Source of the DNA: Vicia villosa
Lineage: Eukaryota > Streptophyta > Magnoliopsida > Fabales > Fabaceae
Assembly: GCF_029867415.1 (NCBI RefSeq)
Contig: NC_081185.1
Span: 110,106,913-110,170,912, forward strand
Direction of reading: 5' to 3'
DNA length: 64,000 nucleotides
Shown: positions 35,376 through 45,904 of the stretch, piece by piece
How the letters are laid out: every line of letters begins with the position of its first letter
Numbering within the stretch: the first letter of the stretch is position 1
Notes under the pieces: generated by a model
What the model was told of the DNA's origin: nothing
The model's input: the letters and a program-made list of their open reading frames with translations, nothing else
Databases searched by the model: none
Translations under genes and position numbers: made by a program

Positions 35376-36721
35376 AATGCACATTCTCACTTAGTGAAAT
35401 AAATATTAGGGGTGTTACAACTAAGTTGTTCAACAATCCTTGAGCAAGTTTAACAAACTGTTAAAATGCATAAATTGCCTCTTCAAACTCATGAAAGGAT
35501 ACATGCATTGTGAGCAAAAGATATGATAAAAAACCACAAATAAGCACTTTTGGAAGATAAATGAATTACATGAAAGGAAAATACTCTAACAAAACTAACC
35601 TCATGAAAACAGGATGAAGCGGTTTTTACGACTTCAGGAATAAGTGAATGTCTATAAGGAGATTTTTCAACTTCTGTAATGACTTTACCTTCAAATTGTC
35701 CACATTCATAAAGTGTAAATAGTTTATTTATATATAAAGGTTTTGACATGTCTAAAATTTAAAAAATAAGTACAAAATGAAATTTTAAGAGAAAACTATG
35801 AATCGGATAATTCAACTACTTAAGGAGAATTGCAACCTCATCTCTCACTTGAGTTGTTTTAGAATATAATAGTAGTTTATCCTACAAAAAAAAGGTCAAA
35901 TTATCAATTATTTATTCAAGATAAGTTAAATCGACTTTAAATTTAATGCATTATAAAGGTCTTATATCAAGCTTTACCTGCAATTATTTTTCTATGATAA
36001 ATATGGCTTCATCAAATGCTTGCTTACAATTGTGGAACGGCGAGTCTCCATATGCCATATAGAGAGTAAAAAACAATCAAATTCCTAAATTTGTTATATT
36101 AACATGAAAAAAATGTTCAAGTGTGTGTTCAAAGTGTAAAAAAGTAATAAAAAAAGGATTGATTGAGGAATGATATCGACCAAACACAACCTTAAAAATC
36201 GGGCATTGCACCAGTATAGAATCTGACTGCATCTGCATATCAGTTATCTTTGATGCACTCCGAAATCCCAAAGCCTTGTCACACCCGATGACGAACCCGC
36301 GAGAAGTACTTGCTATCATCCATATACCATGCTTGAAGGGCTTCCTCTCGAGGATCCTAGACGAAAGTAACATATCAAAATATGAAAAATATGATTCTTC
36401 TTATTTCTTCAAAATTCTCAGCAACCCAAAATGTAACAGAAGCAGTAGCAGTACACATATTAATAAAATACTCATGAAATCAAAGTTAATATAAAATACT
36501 CATATAATAGTAAGGAAGCAAAGAACCAACAAAATAAAAATAAAAATGTACAAACAAAAACAGAATACAAACAAACACATGATAAACACAAGAAACAGAT
36601 CCATAAAATATGAAATGAAGTTAAATTAGAAACACATAAATAACACCAACATAGAGAACTCGCATATTTGTCAATAATGTATCACATGAGATCCTAAAAC
36701 TCACATCCAGTCTTACCTCAT
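33001..36721 (-). CDS. Unidentified multi-exon gene-like locus, interrupted by a solo LTR
   Basis: I do not recognise the product. A start ATGAG at 36721-36717 splices in frame (GT at 36716-36715, AG before 36356) to 36356-36191, giving 57 codons (MRILERKPF ... QCPIFK). Further exon-like pieces with acceptor and donor signals: about 36050-35985 (DSPFHNCKQAFDEAIFI); about 35886-35855 (DKLLLYSKTTQ); about 35752-35600 (GQFEGKVITEVEKSPYRHSL); 35456-35420 (FVKLAQGLLNN); and 33063-32998 (NFLIIEDYVKTRNCVEELL). The solo LTR at 33147-35419 lies between the last two. Phases do not all agree and one piece contains a stop. It is either a decayed gene or one whose exons I have misjoined. No function is proposed. 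Confidence 0.3.
33212..33550. repeat. Imperfect direct duplication inside the solo LTR
   Basis: The text ATTGCCTACGTGGCAT followed by GTGAGTTACCAAGTGGGAAA and CGCCATTAAAGACC occurs twice, about 225 bp apart, with some divergence. Confidence 0.8.
34097..34202. repeat. Cluster of palindromic TGTAACCGGTTACA boxes in the solo LTR
   Basis: Four related boxes occur within about 100 bp: TGTAACAGGTTACA, TGTAACGGGATACA, TGTAACCGGTTACA and TATAACCGGTTACA, separated by short spacers. They are possible protein-binding or secondary-structure sites of the element. Confidence 0.7.
35151..35375. repeat. Compound microsatellite (AC)n, (ACACACGC)n, (AC)n, (AT)n
   Basis: About 60 bp of AC dinucleotides, then about 15 units of ACACACGC-type octamers, then AC and AT runs, close to the right end of the solo LTR. 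Long frames on both strands here are products of the repeat, not genes. Confidence 0.97.
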
Positions 36722-36994
36722 GAATTTTCCAAAACAAAAATAAAGGCAGAGTTACAACTTCTCTGAAATTTCACTTTATCATAAATGAAGCAGAACCATT
36801 GAAATCAACAAAAAAATTAGGTATTAGGAGTTAATAATTTCATCTATATAAACTGAAAGGACAAAAAACCCATACCTAATCGATCTCTTTCTTCTTCACT
36901 GTTAGAGAAAAAGAAGGAAGAAGAAGATAAAAAGGAAGAGAAAAGAGATAAGATGGAGTCAGAAGCAAGCACATAAAGAAGAAGAAAGAGAAAA

Positions 36995-37084
<90 letters not shown>

Positions 37085-37140
37085 GAAGATTGTGTAATTG
37101 TTGAATTAAAGTAATTAAAGTTATATTTACTATTGGGACA
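36722..37140 (-). promoter_or_regulatory. Possible 5' untranslated exons and leader of the unidentified locus
   Basis: On the minus strand a long CT run (37081-36999) leads into a CT-rich leader. Then come a possible donor (GATTAG|GTATGG, about 36876) and an acceptor (TTTCAG|AGAAGTTG, about 36763) just upstream of the ATG at 36721. CT-rich leaders with an intron are common in plant genes. This supports transcription of the locus but is inferred. Confidence 0.3.
36999..37081. repeat. (GA)n microsatellite
   Basis: About 40 uninterrupted GA units on the plus strand. Confidence 0.98.
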
Positions 37141-38887
37141 GAGGAGAAATCTGCAACGTTGGTACTGATGAAAAAGTTATGGTTTGGTTACATAACAATG
37201 CAGGTAAATTGGATATTGTACATTTGTAGGTCAATAGTAACACAAACAGACCAAACGAATAGTTTGAATGTAGCCAATTTCTGAATTTAGTCACAAAAAG
37301 TATTTTTTAGACACATTTTACCCCCAAAATAAATAGGTGTAATTTTCTTAGCAAAGGGAAAATTAGTATTTACCAGGTACATTTGTTTTCTTATTTTATA
37401 GATTACTAATATCAAGTATAATTTTTGTGAATTTTGTAAAAAATTATTGTACTATTCTGCTCATATAGTGCGTTTGCAACTGAAGTACTTTCATCTATAA
37501 TTGCAGGTAATTTGTCTTGCCTAATAGCATAATCTATGTCCATCCATCATAGATGGAGGGGAATTATTTCCTTCCACGCCTTATAGTTATCTCCTCTGAG
37601 CTCGAAAATATCACATCGGATATCACAAAAATTAGCGGTTTAAGAATCTAAAAAGTAAACAAAAATTTATGTCAAAATTTTGAGACATAAATATTATCTA
37701 AATTACATGTATTATCAATATAAATATACCATAAAATAAATCTTGCAACATAATAAAAATTATATGTGGGCTAAATTTTTAATGTCATAAGAATTATTTA
37801 ATTTTGTGATAGATTTTTTAAACTACATACACAATTTTATACATAATGTGTTGAAATTGTTTTCTATCCAAAATTTATACTTTATAATAAAATTATCGAA
37901 TTACATATCAATTCATAATTCTTGTGGACAAGTTATGAAAAACAATTTGATATTTTATCCTAATTAATTATACAAATATGGTGAATATTCCTGTCGGACA
38001 AAATTCATTATATCATATATAGCATGTCTTTGGAATTTTTAAATACCACGGTAAAATAATTAATCACAATTTTATGTCTAATTATTTATGTGATCGCAAA
38101 ATATTAAAAATAATCTCAATTAATTTAAGAATGTTGTACCTAATCCAAACTAATCAAATTATAACGCTGCATAACAATTCAATTATATGAGAGATCAAAT
38201 AAATAAATAAGATCTCACAATAATTGCTTAACAAAATAATTATAATAACATTATAAATCACTTTTGACTTTTGAGTTATGCATAGATTTATTTCAAAATA
38301 AAAATGAATAGATCAAACATAACTTATCAATAAACAAATTTATGTTTATATGAATAAAACAATAAAGTATACATATTAAACATACAGTTTATTTATAAAT
38401 TGAATACAAAAAGCAGAGGCAGTGGGGGCTCTGAGTCTGAAACCATATGTTAAACCATAATTTGTAAAATGATCTCATGATAACAAAAGAACAACAAGAT
38501 CAATAAACTAGCAGAAATAAATAAATAAATAAATCATACTCTTTTTAAAACAAAAATCTCATAGGACCACATTAAAATTGGTTTTTATTATTAATAAGAA
38601 TTATTATTAAAATTATAAAAAACACTACCGTCAAAAGATGGGTCAAGCACCAAAAGATGATTCTGATAGAATAGATGGAAAACGATATGTGATAATACCT
38701 GAAATAGTAGTACACAACAAGCTGCTAAATGTCAATAACCAGCATTTTGAGAATGATAGAGAGTAGAATTATATTATTTAGGTTAGTTTATTAGTTGAGT
38801 TTTTATTATATTTTAGTTGGGTTTTTTAATTATCTTTTAAATGGACTTTTAGTGTTTGGGCCTCTTAGTTTAATCCATTAGAGGTAT
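37141..38887. other. AT-rich intergenic DNA, no gene seen
   Basis: No coding frame above background. A stretch near 37400-37460 resembles the end of repeat copy A (about 22235-22280), suggesting a further fragment of that dispersed family. Confidence 0.4.
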
Positions 38888-39623
38888 TATATATGTAGAC
38901 TCTATGAGACATTGAAAAATATCAATGAAAAGAAATGAATCTTTAGCTCTTAGTATTACTAAAAGGCCCACTCACTTAGAGGATTATGTGCTGAATTGAG
39001 ACTTTTACTTTAATAATTTTTATTATTCCTTTAGCTCTTTTTGTATTTGGACATAGCCCATGTTACTGACCCGCTTTGCTATTTGTATATAAACCACCTT
39101 CTCATCTAGGGTGAGGCAGAAAATTAATGAAAAGCTTATTTCTTCTTGTTTTGTGTTTATTCAATGGTAGAACTTAGTATTTGGTAGTAGTAGCTAATCC
39201 TTTTACATCATTGGTGCTTGCATCCTGCTGCAGAGTTTTTTGCTGAAGAAGGCCAACGGATGAAAGCACCAATGATGTAAAAGGATTAGCTACTACTACC
39301 AAATACTAAGTTCTACCATTGAATAAACACAAAACATGAAGAAATAAACTTTTCATTAATTTTCGGCCTCACCCTAGATGAGAAGGTGGTTTATATACAA
39401 ACAACAAAGCGGGTCAGTAACGTGGACTAAGCCAATCAAATACAAAAAGAAAGGAATAATAAAAATTATTAAAGCAAAAGTCTCAATTCAGCACATAGTC
39501 CTTTAAGTGAGTGGGCCTTTTAGTAATACGTTTGGGCCTGCCTGGGCCTTTTAGTAACTAAGAAAAATAAAGATTCATTTTTTTCATTTAAAATTTTTCA
39601 ATGTCTCAGAGTCTACATATATA
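38888..39623. repeat. Long inverted repeat (arms about 332 and 361 bp, spacer about 43 bp)
   Basis: The left arm 38888-39219 and right arm 39263-39623 are reverse complements with roughly 90 percent or better identity by eye. The right arm has about 30 extra bp around CGTTTGGGCCTGCC. Each arm contains a TATATAAACCACC promoter-like box and ends at the centre in TTTTACATCATTGGTGCTT, which looks like an LTR end plus adjoining primer region. It is either two LTRs of one family joined head to head or a foldback element. A transcript across it would form a very long hairpin. Confidence 0.85.
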
Positions 39624-40495
39624 ACTGAAGGTTTTGCTAACATTTAACAATAAGCTTCTTTTTCTTGATATAAAAAAAATAACACGGAGTTAACAAAGTT
39701 GGAAATGTGTTCGCCTTATAGAAAAGTTTTACATGTTTAAAAATTATAAATTAAAAAAAAAAAACTTATCAATGTCTTGCTTGCAAAAAGTCTAAAAAAA
39801 CAAAACGATATATAAAAAAACCAAAGGATATAAACATATTTTTTGCAGTAAAATAGTTTTATCCTGTCATCCAATAAAAAGCAATTAATTTGCCGTGTCA
39901 TTAAATTGCTTTTTAAATAAAAGAATTGTTTAATTGGATACATGATGGTGATTGGTTGAGAGTGTAACTCATTTTCTCTAAACATATTAGAAAATGGGAA
40001 ACTAAAATCTTATTTCATCTATAAAAGAAAATGTCTAATAAATCATATCAATTTTGTTAATTCAAGTTAATATAAAGAAAAATATTTGTAGATGTACTTT
40101 AAAAAGTTTGTATAGAGATTAAAATTTGATTTATTTTAATGCAAAAAATGACTTACATTAATTAAATAAAAGTGTTTAATTTTTACATATGTTTAATTTG
40201 CAACTAGTACTACCTTAACATTAAATTATAAACGTTAATTTGTAAGTTTTTTTTCTTTCTAATTTGTAACTAATACTACCTAGCACACTACTATTTGTCT
40301 TTTATTATGCACTTTATTATTCTTTCTTTTCAATTCTTTTAACATTTCATCATATTTTATTATATCTTCAAACAATATCACATTACTATTAAAAGATTTA
40401 ATATTTATGTTGATATTATAATTATTTCTTATTTTTTAATTAATAATTATTTTAATAATGAAAGTCATTGAATCTTTTCAAATCTTAAAAATTTT
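39624..40495. other. AT-rich intergenic DNA, no gene seen
   Basis: No frame or RNA gene recognised. A small direct repeat, TTTGTAACTAATACTACCT versus TTTGCAACTAGTACTACCT, lies around 40197-40280. Confidence 0.45.
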
Positions 40496-40510
40496 AAACA
40501 TCTATATTTA

Positions 40511-40672
40511 TTTATTTTTTTGGTTTATAACCACCGGTTTAGTCCGGTTCGGGGGAACAGCTCTGGCATCAAGTGGGTCAAACCCCCTCCCGATCGCAGT
40601 TGCGGGGGATCGAACCGTGGTTCTCCCTACCAAATCCAGCGCCAATCACCACTGGACCAACTAACGATTGGT
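40511..40672 (-). mobile_element. tRNA-derived SINE, 162 bp
   Basis: It is flanked by the exact 15-bp duplication AAACATCTATATTTA (40496-40510 and 40673-40687). The minus strand begins with an A-box-like segment (AGTTGGTCCAGTGGTGAT), then a B box (GGTTCGATCCC), and ends in a poly(A) tail seen as a T-run at 40511-40521. These are the internal RNA polymerase III promoter and target-primed insertion marks of a SINE. Confidence 0.88.
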
Positions 40673-40936
40673 AAACATCTATATTTAAAATCTCAATGAA
40701 TACATTATACACCCCCTTAATAATTAAATATTCATATATTTGACCATTTATGAATTATATTAATGTTTTTTTACTAATAACTTTCCAAACATACTTTAAA
40801 GAAGATACTATAATTAATTGTCAAGTTTTTTCAAAAGAAAACATTTGGTCAACACGGATGTTCTTCAACAAAAACCATGTTTCTTCCCTTCATTCCAAAC
40901 TCCCAAAATTCATTCTTTCAAAATTTGCACTAAAAA

Positions 40937-43016
40937 ATGAACACATCAACCTCAACACCTTCTCCTCCACCGCATTCCCCCTCCGGCGACACCGAACCCT
41001 TCCTCCTCCGCACTCGCCGCTCCCTCAGCCGCACTCCACCTCCGCCACTCCGTACCGCCGCTCGTTTCTTCCGTCGAGCTAGCTCAGAGCGAATGATGCT
41101 CCGTGAACCGTCGTTGCGTGTCCGGGAGAGGGCGGCGGCGGAGGTGGAAGAGCGGCAGAGTGAGTGGGCTTACTCGAAGCCGGTGGTGACACTTGACGTG
41201 GGGTGGAATTTGTCGTTTTTGGTGGTTAGTGCTGTTGTTTTGTGGGGTAGTAGGAAGGAGGAGGTGTGTGTGCCTCTTAGGGTGTGGATTTTGGGGTACT
41301 TGTTGCAGGGATTGGTTCATTCTTTGTTTGTTGTTTTGGAATTTAGAAGGAGGAGAAGGAGGAGTAACCGTTTTGAAGATGATTCTTCTTCTTGGAGTTT
41401 TAGTTCTGAGAGTGGTTCTGATGTTGCTTCTGAGCAGTTTTTGGAGAATCAGGAAAATAGGTACAAACAAACAACTTTCTCAATTTCAATTTCTTGTCCT
41501 TTTTGTTTTTTTCATGTATAATTAGTTAGTTTTTATATAAAGTTAATTTAATTTATAGAATCTTGTTTTCTTAGGACAGTTAGAGAATATGTGGTAATGT
41601 AGGAGGATATTGTTTGACTTGGTCCTGAGAATGTGCTTCTCTCAAGGTCTCAGGATCGAATCACGTTAGATATTATATTATTCATTCCTGTATTGGATCA
41701 GACATAGAGAGTTTTGCTATGTGGCTTTAAATGAGCCTTCAGCTAGTGGATAATGGGATTGATCCCCTTAGATTAGTCGGTCACAAGGCCAGATATCAAG
41801 ATTTAAAAAAATAATAATAATCATTCAATATATGCATTGCGTTATGCTATGACGCAGTTCAAAGTTCATTGTCATTGCCTACTAAGTTATGTAACTTATG
41901 TTTATGATTCAAGTATCTTGTTGTGATTGTGGTTAAGGCTATGCTGTATTTAGCACTGGTGGAGTATATAGCTCTTTGTTTTTGGCCTTATACAAGTTTA
42001 TGAAGCGTATTGTTCATTTAATTTCAGTATCTTGAAGTACATAGAGTCGGCGAATACTGTTCTATCATTCGTATGGTGGATTCTTGGATTCTACTGGGTA
42101 ACTGCTGGTGGCCAGAGTTTGACAAGGGATTCGCCTCAGCTTTATTGGTTAGTTACAACTTGGGACAATATATGTTATTGATAAAATTGTTTGCTTTATG
42201 CATTTGTTCCATATTTCTATCTTGCGAATGTGTAACCACTAACCATCACGCGTGTTGTATTTTGCAGGCTTTGTATCATATTTCTTGCTTTTGACGTTGC
42301 GATTGTTGTGATCTGTGTTACTGCTGCGTGTCTCATTGGAATCGCCGTTTGCTGTTTTCTTCCATGCATACTTGCTATTTTGTATGCAGTGACTGATCAG
42401 GTAAGGTAACACAGATCAAAACAATCTTTTTTCAACTTTATCAGACTTAATTTGATATTTAATGTGGCAACAGGAAGGGGCAACTAAGGAAGAGATTGAC
42501 CTGTTGCCAAAATATAAGTTCAGAATAATAAAGGAATTTAAGAAAGATGGCGATGCCCAAGAATCGTCCAGAGGAGTGATGACTGAATGTGACAGCGATT
42601 TAGCTTCTGAGCATATTATTGCCTTAGAAGATGCAGTAAGTTAACCATATCATTCTAAGATATAATGCAATCCTTTTATATGTTCTTTTCTTTTTTTGGT
42701 CTAGTAGCTTAGTGCCTCTTAAAGATGAATAAGTGAGATGTCACGGGTTCGAACTCGCTTCTGCAGTCGGATGTCCCTGCACAGCTACCAACTGAACTAG
42801 CTTAACGACGCTATCCTTTTATATGTTCTGATGGATGGTTCATTGCAGGAATGTTGTATCTGTCTTTCTGCCTATGACGATGGAGCTGAACTTAGAGAAC
42901 TTCCTTGCAACCACCATTTTCATTGCGCATGCATCGACAAATGGCTGCTCATCAATTCTACCTGTCCTCTCTGCAAGTTTAACATTTTGAGCACCGATAA
43001 CCTCCAACAAGTTTGA
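40937..43016 (+). CDS. Membrane-bound RING-H2 E3 ubiquitin ligase (At1g63170/At1g12760-like), 5 exons
   Basis: Exons are 40937-41460, 42028-42147, 42268-42400, 42474-42635 and 42849-43016, all at GT-AG sites with consistent phases, giving 368 residues. Order of parts: a Pro/Ser/Arg-rich cytosolic N-terminus (1-80); two hydrophobic segments (about 91-104 and 116-135); an Arg cluster and Ser-rich acidic stretch; two more hydrophobic blocks from exons 2 and 3 ([31 protein letters not shown]); a KYKFR-containing linker; and a C-terminal RING-H2 (CCIC, CNHHFH, CPLC). It should accept an E2 enzyme and ubiquitinate substrates at a membrane. The substrate is not predictable. The family match is by layout and motifs. 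The gene is intact; introns 1 and 4 carry SINEs. It converges on the C2 gene with 530 bp between stop codons. Confidence 0.87.
41600..41817 (+). mobile_element. SINE in intron 1 of the RING gene
   Basis: It has a B-box-like element (GGATCGAATCACG) near 41650 and the 3' signature TAGTCGGTCACAAGGCCAGA before an A-rich tail (41806-41817). These are features shared by tRNA-type plant SINEs. The target duplication was not identified, so the 5' limit is approximate. Confidence 0.55.
42687..42812 (-). mobile_element. tRNA-derived SINE in intron 4 of the RING gene
   Basis: It is flanked by the exact 17-bp duplication ATCCTTTTATATGTTCT (42670-42686 and 42813-42829). The minus strand has an A box (TAGTTCAGTTGGTAGC), a B box (GAGTTCGAACCCG) and a terminal A-rich tail. 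It ends only about 20 bp before the exon 5 acceptor, and the right copy of the duplication forms most of the remaining tract. Confidence 0.88.
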
Positions 43017-43546
43017 ACTACTTACTTGGTGCATCAACAAGGACGGTGGCACAACCCTTTTTCATAACAATCTCAGATGAATTACTGATAAAAATTAGAG
43101 AAAGAAAAAATAATTTACATTCTAACTTGATTAGGTAAGGATCACCTACAATAGTAATCAGATTTCTTGCTCATGATCTTACTTATTGTTTATTACTGTT
43201 TCCCTTAAATGACAAAGTTATAAAGTAGAATGAAAATATTAAAATCCCTGTGTATTAATAATGTTAGTCTTGTAAATTCACATGATTGTGTGGTGGTCTA
43301 TGGAAATGTTTATATTAGTACATAAATGTTATGAGGAGTGAAGATTCAAGCATCTGTTTTGTTAAAACAACTGTGGTTCAAATGTTAAAACAACGTAATA
43401 TTTGACTACAAAGTTTGACTAATATATCTATTGTTCAAAGTTAGGGTTTATAGATTGCATTTTGTGTTTAAATACTGATGTCTGATAACAAGCAAAACAT
43501 CAACTAACATCTGTCTAATAACAAAAAAAACAACAAAAGTAACACA
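43017..43546. other. Convergent 3' flanks of the RING and C2 genes
   Basis: AT-rich. Presumably contains both 3' untranslated regions. No further feature seen. Confidence 0.5.
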
Positions 43547-44074
43547 TTAACAGTTTCTTTGATGATTGCTCAACCAAACTGGAAACCCAGTTACAATCTC
43601 ACCGGAACCATTGCCAGCGACCGGAATTCCGGTTACCGGAAAAGAATATTCCATTGCTTTCACCCTCACTGAAATATTGATAACACCATTTCTCCTAACC
43701 TTACTGTCCCATAACCTATAACTCAAAAACTGAACATGATTATCATGCACATGCAAATCTGAAACTGGTATTCTTGTCATTCCAACACTCTTAATATTCC
43801 CCCATGATGTTTTGTATTTCACATCAGCTATTATAAACCTTGACTTCAATGGCACTTCTATTACAAGCTTCTCGTTCCATGAAACACAGTTTCCACCATC
43901 ACATTCTTCTGAGTTTTCTTTGGTGGAGTAACAATTTTCATTGGTTGAACTTGAATCAGACCAAAGAGAAACAAATGCATTTTTCTTTATGTAGTTTTCA
44001 TTATTCACGTGGAGGTTTTCAGCATTTAAAATTGTGATTTCTAGAGTATGAGACATTGGGATAGTTAGCTCCAA
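43547..44074 (-). CDS. C2-domain protein, BON1-associated protein (BAP) / SRC2-like
   Basis: A single exon of 175 codons; the second Met (44056, MSHTLEITI) fits the family start better, giving 169 residues. The N-terminal 130 residues form one C2 domain: LEITILNAENL is the first strand, followed by a Ser/Asn/Glu-rich loop, VSWNEKLVIEVP, and SFL-type strands ending near LWDSKVRRNGVINISVRV. In BAP/SRC2 proteins this binds membrane lipids, often with calcium, and BAPs partner with BON1 copines to restrain cell death. The tail ends in a Gly/Pro-rich stretch rather than a membrane anchor. The specific partner is inferred from family resemblance only. The frame is complete. The CT-rich minus-strand sequence just upstream (44075-44220) is the likely leader. 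Confidence 0.75.
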   Translation of the reverse strand: MELTIPMSHTLEITILNAENLHVNNENYIKKNAFVSLWSDSSSTNENCYSTKENSEECDGGNCVSWNEKLVIEVPLKSRFIIADVKYKTSWGNIKSVGMTRIPVSDLHVHDNHVQFLSYRLWDSKVRRNGVINISVRVKAMEYSFPVTGIPVAGNGSGEIVTGFPVWLSNHQRNC

Positions 44075-44229
44075 AAAAGTTGAAAATAATTCAGAGTATG
44101 TGGGAAATGAAATGGGAAGAAGTGAGGATATAAATGTGGGTTTGTGAAGGAAATGTGAGGGAAAGAAGAGAGAAAGAGAGAGGTTGTTTCTTTATGTTGA
44201 TTTATTTGTGTTAAGGAAAAGTTTGAGAA

Positions 44230-45129
44230 GAATGAATTAAAGGTAATGGGGCATGGTCCAATTTGTGAAGGAGTATGGAAAATGCATGTTGACAATTTGA
44301 AACTGTGGTTAGGGGTTAGAAAAATGAGCTACGATATCAGTGGTTGTTTGGACTTGTTGGTGGCTGAAGTTACATGGAAATTTCATTTCTGTAGAGAGTT
44401 TCCAAAGCTTTCTGGGAAATGGTTGTAAATCTGTTCCAAGATCCAAATGCTGAGAAATTTCCAATTAGAAAGAAATTTAAATCATAAATTTGAAAAATCA
44501 AATTAACCGGCAGTTTTTGGGACTCTCAAAATATAGCTGCTACATAATTGGATGATCCTAAACTGTGCACTAAGGGCACAAGATAAGAAACATAGAAATA
44601 AAGAAAAATTCAAAAAAATAAAATTGTGATGGTAACCATGGATGTATTTTTTTGGTATATTGCCTTAACACGAGATGAAACTGAAAAGGTTTGTCATAGA
44701 TGATGAAAAAAAATCAAAAGTCTAGCACTCAAAGCTGAAGCAATCCGACTGTGGTAGTAACTAGTAACATGTCTCTCATAATAAAGAACTTCAAAAAATT
44801 CCTAATGCATGAGAAGAAACAAAGAGAGGAACATGGAGAATCCCCATTCATTTTAATATGCTATTTATGTGAAAAGAAGTGACACATCAGGTCAAATTAT
44901 CCTTTAGTTAAAAAAGTCAAATCAAAAGAAATTTAAAAAAATCTCAAAATAAGGGCAAAAAAGCTTATGTTACATGGGAAGATAGCGATATGAAATCCTC
45001 AAATAAAGAGGAAGAAGCCAATATCTTATGACAAATCATCAAGATGATGAGGTAACATCTTAATTTTTTTTATCATGATCTTTTTCGCACTCGTAAGAAA
45101 CTAACAAAAGAAACAAGCGAATTGGAATA
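44230..45129. other. Intergenic DNA, no gene seen
   Basis: Upstream region of the C2 gene followed by anonymous A-rich sequence that may be older copia material (the text near 44990-45120 leads into the fragment below). Confidence 0.4.
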
Positions 45130-45777
45130 AATTGTCTCTATATTCATGGATATTATTTCCTCTCTTAAACTTAAAAATAAAAACCTTGAGAAAGAAACAG
45201 TAGGGATGAGATATCACTACTTAAGAGAGCTTGTGAGTGAAGGAAAGTTAAAATTGGGGTATTGCAAAAGTGAAGATCAAGTGGCCGATTTTCTAACCGA
45301 AGAAGTAATAATTGAAGTATTCAAGAGGTTGAAGAAACACTTGAATATGGAAGACTTGAATTAAGGTGGTGTATTATGAAAAGAGTAATTCAAGTTAGTG
45401 TAACCGATTACAGAATGAAATGTATAATCGTTTACCACCCCTTTAGTAGCAGTTAGAAGCAAACAGAAGCATCATGTAATCGATTACCACCCCTTGAGGG
45501 GCAATTAGAAGCGAACAAAAACATCATGTAATCGATTATCACCCCTTCAATTTTCAATTAATTACATCAAATATGTAATTGATTTCGAAAAGTTTATTTT
45601 TTCATTAGTTGGTTAGCTACATTGATGTATTGATGTGTTGTTGTATATAAACCCAATGTTGGATTATTAATAAATAAGAACAATTATGTTCACCATAATT
45701 CTCTCTAATTTTCTCGCTCTCTCTATTATTCATTGGTTTATCATTTTCATCTTCTGATTGGATTTTCCCCTAATAGA
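45130..45777 (+). mobile_element. Ty1-copia 3' fragment (RNase H end plus LTR)
   Basis: The frame to 45364 reads the conserved C-terminus of copia pol (RYHYLRELVSEGKLKLGYCK, EDQVADFLT, HLNMEDLN). It is followed by a purine-rich tract (TTAAGGTGGTG) and an LTR from about 45371. The LTR has three boxes around TGTAATCGATTACC (from 45412 to about 45560), a TATATAAACCC promoter (about 45643) and an end near TTTTCCCCTAATAG. The rest of the element is missing. The outer LTR limit is approximate because the terminal CA is degraded. Confidence 0.7.
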
Positions 45778-45904
45778 TGCTTTACAATGTCTTTCCCATG
45801 AAATCTTTATTTTCTCTCTTTCCTTTACTTTACATTGACTCAACTTACCTTAACAAACCACATTGATGTGAAGCTAAGCCTTAGAGCTTCTAATAAGTAT
45901 CCAA

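Larger units (their letters stand above)
33147..35419. mobile_element. Solo LTR, 2,273 bp
   Basis: It starts TGTAACACCCC and ends GGGGTGTTACA (a perfect 11-bp terminal inverted repeat, TG..CA). It is flanked by the exact 5-bp duplication ACTAA at 33142-33146 and 35420-35424. No gag, pol, primer site or second LTR lies inside, so it is what remains after recombination between two LTRs. The size and termini resemble Ty3-gypsy LTRs. The orientation is not certain. Confidence 0.85.

Noticed and set aside
35087..35443. Several overlapping frames of 86-106 codons on both strands (His/Thr- and Cys/Val-rich)
   Set aside because: They are translations of an AC-rich microsatellite, open in several frames only because the repeat lacks stop codons.
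40511..40672. tRNA gene on the minus strand
   Set aside because: A and B boxes are present, but there is a poly(A) tail and a 15-bp target duplication and no cloverleaf-like acceptor stem, so it is a SINE.
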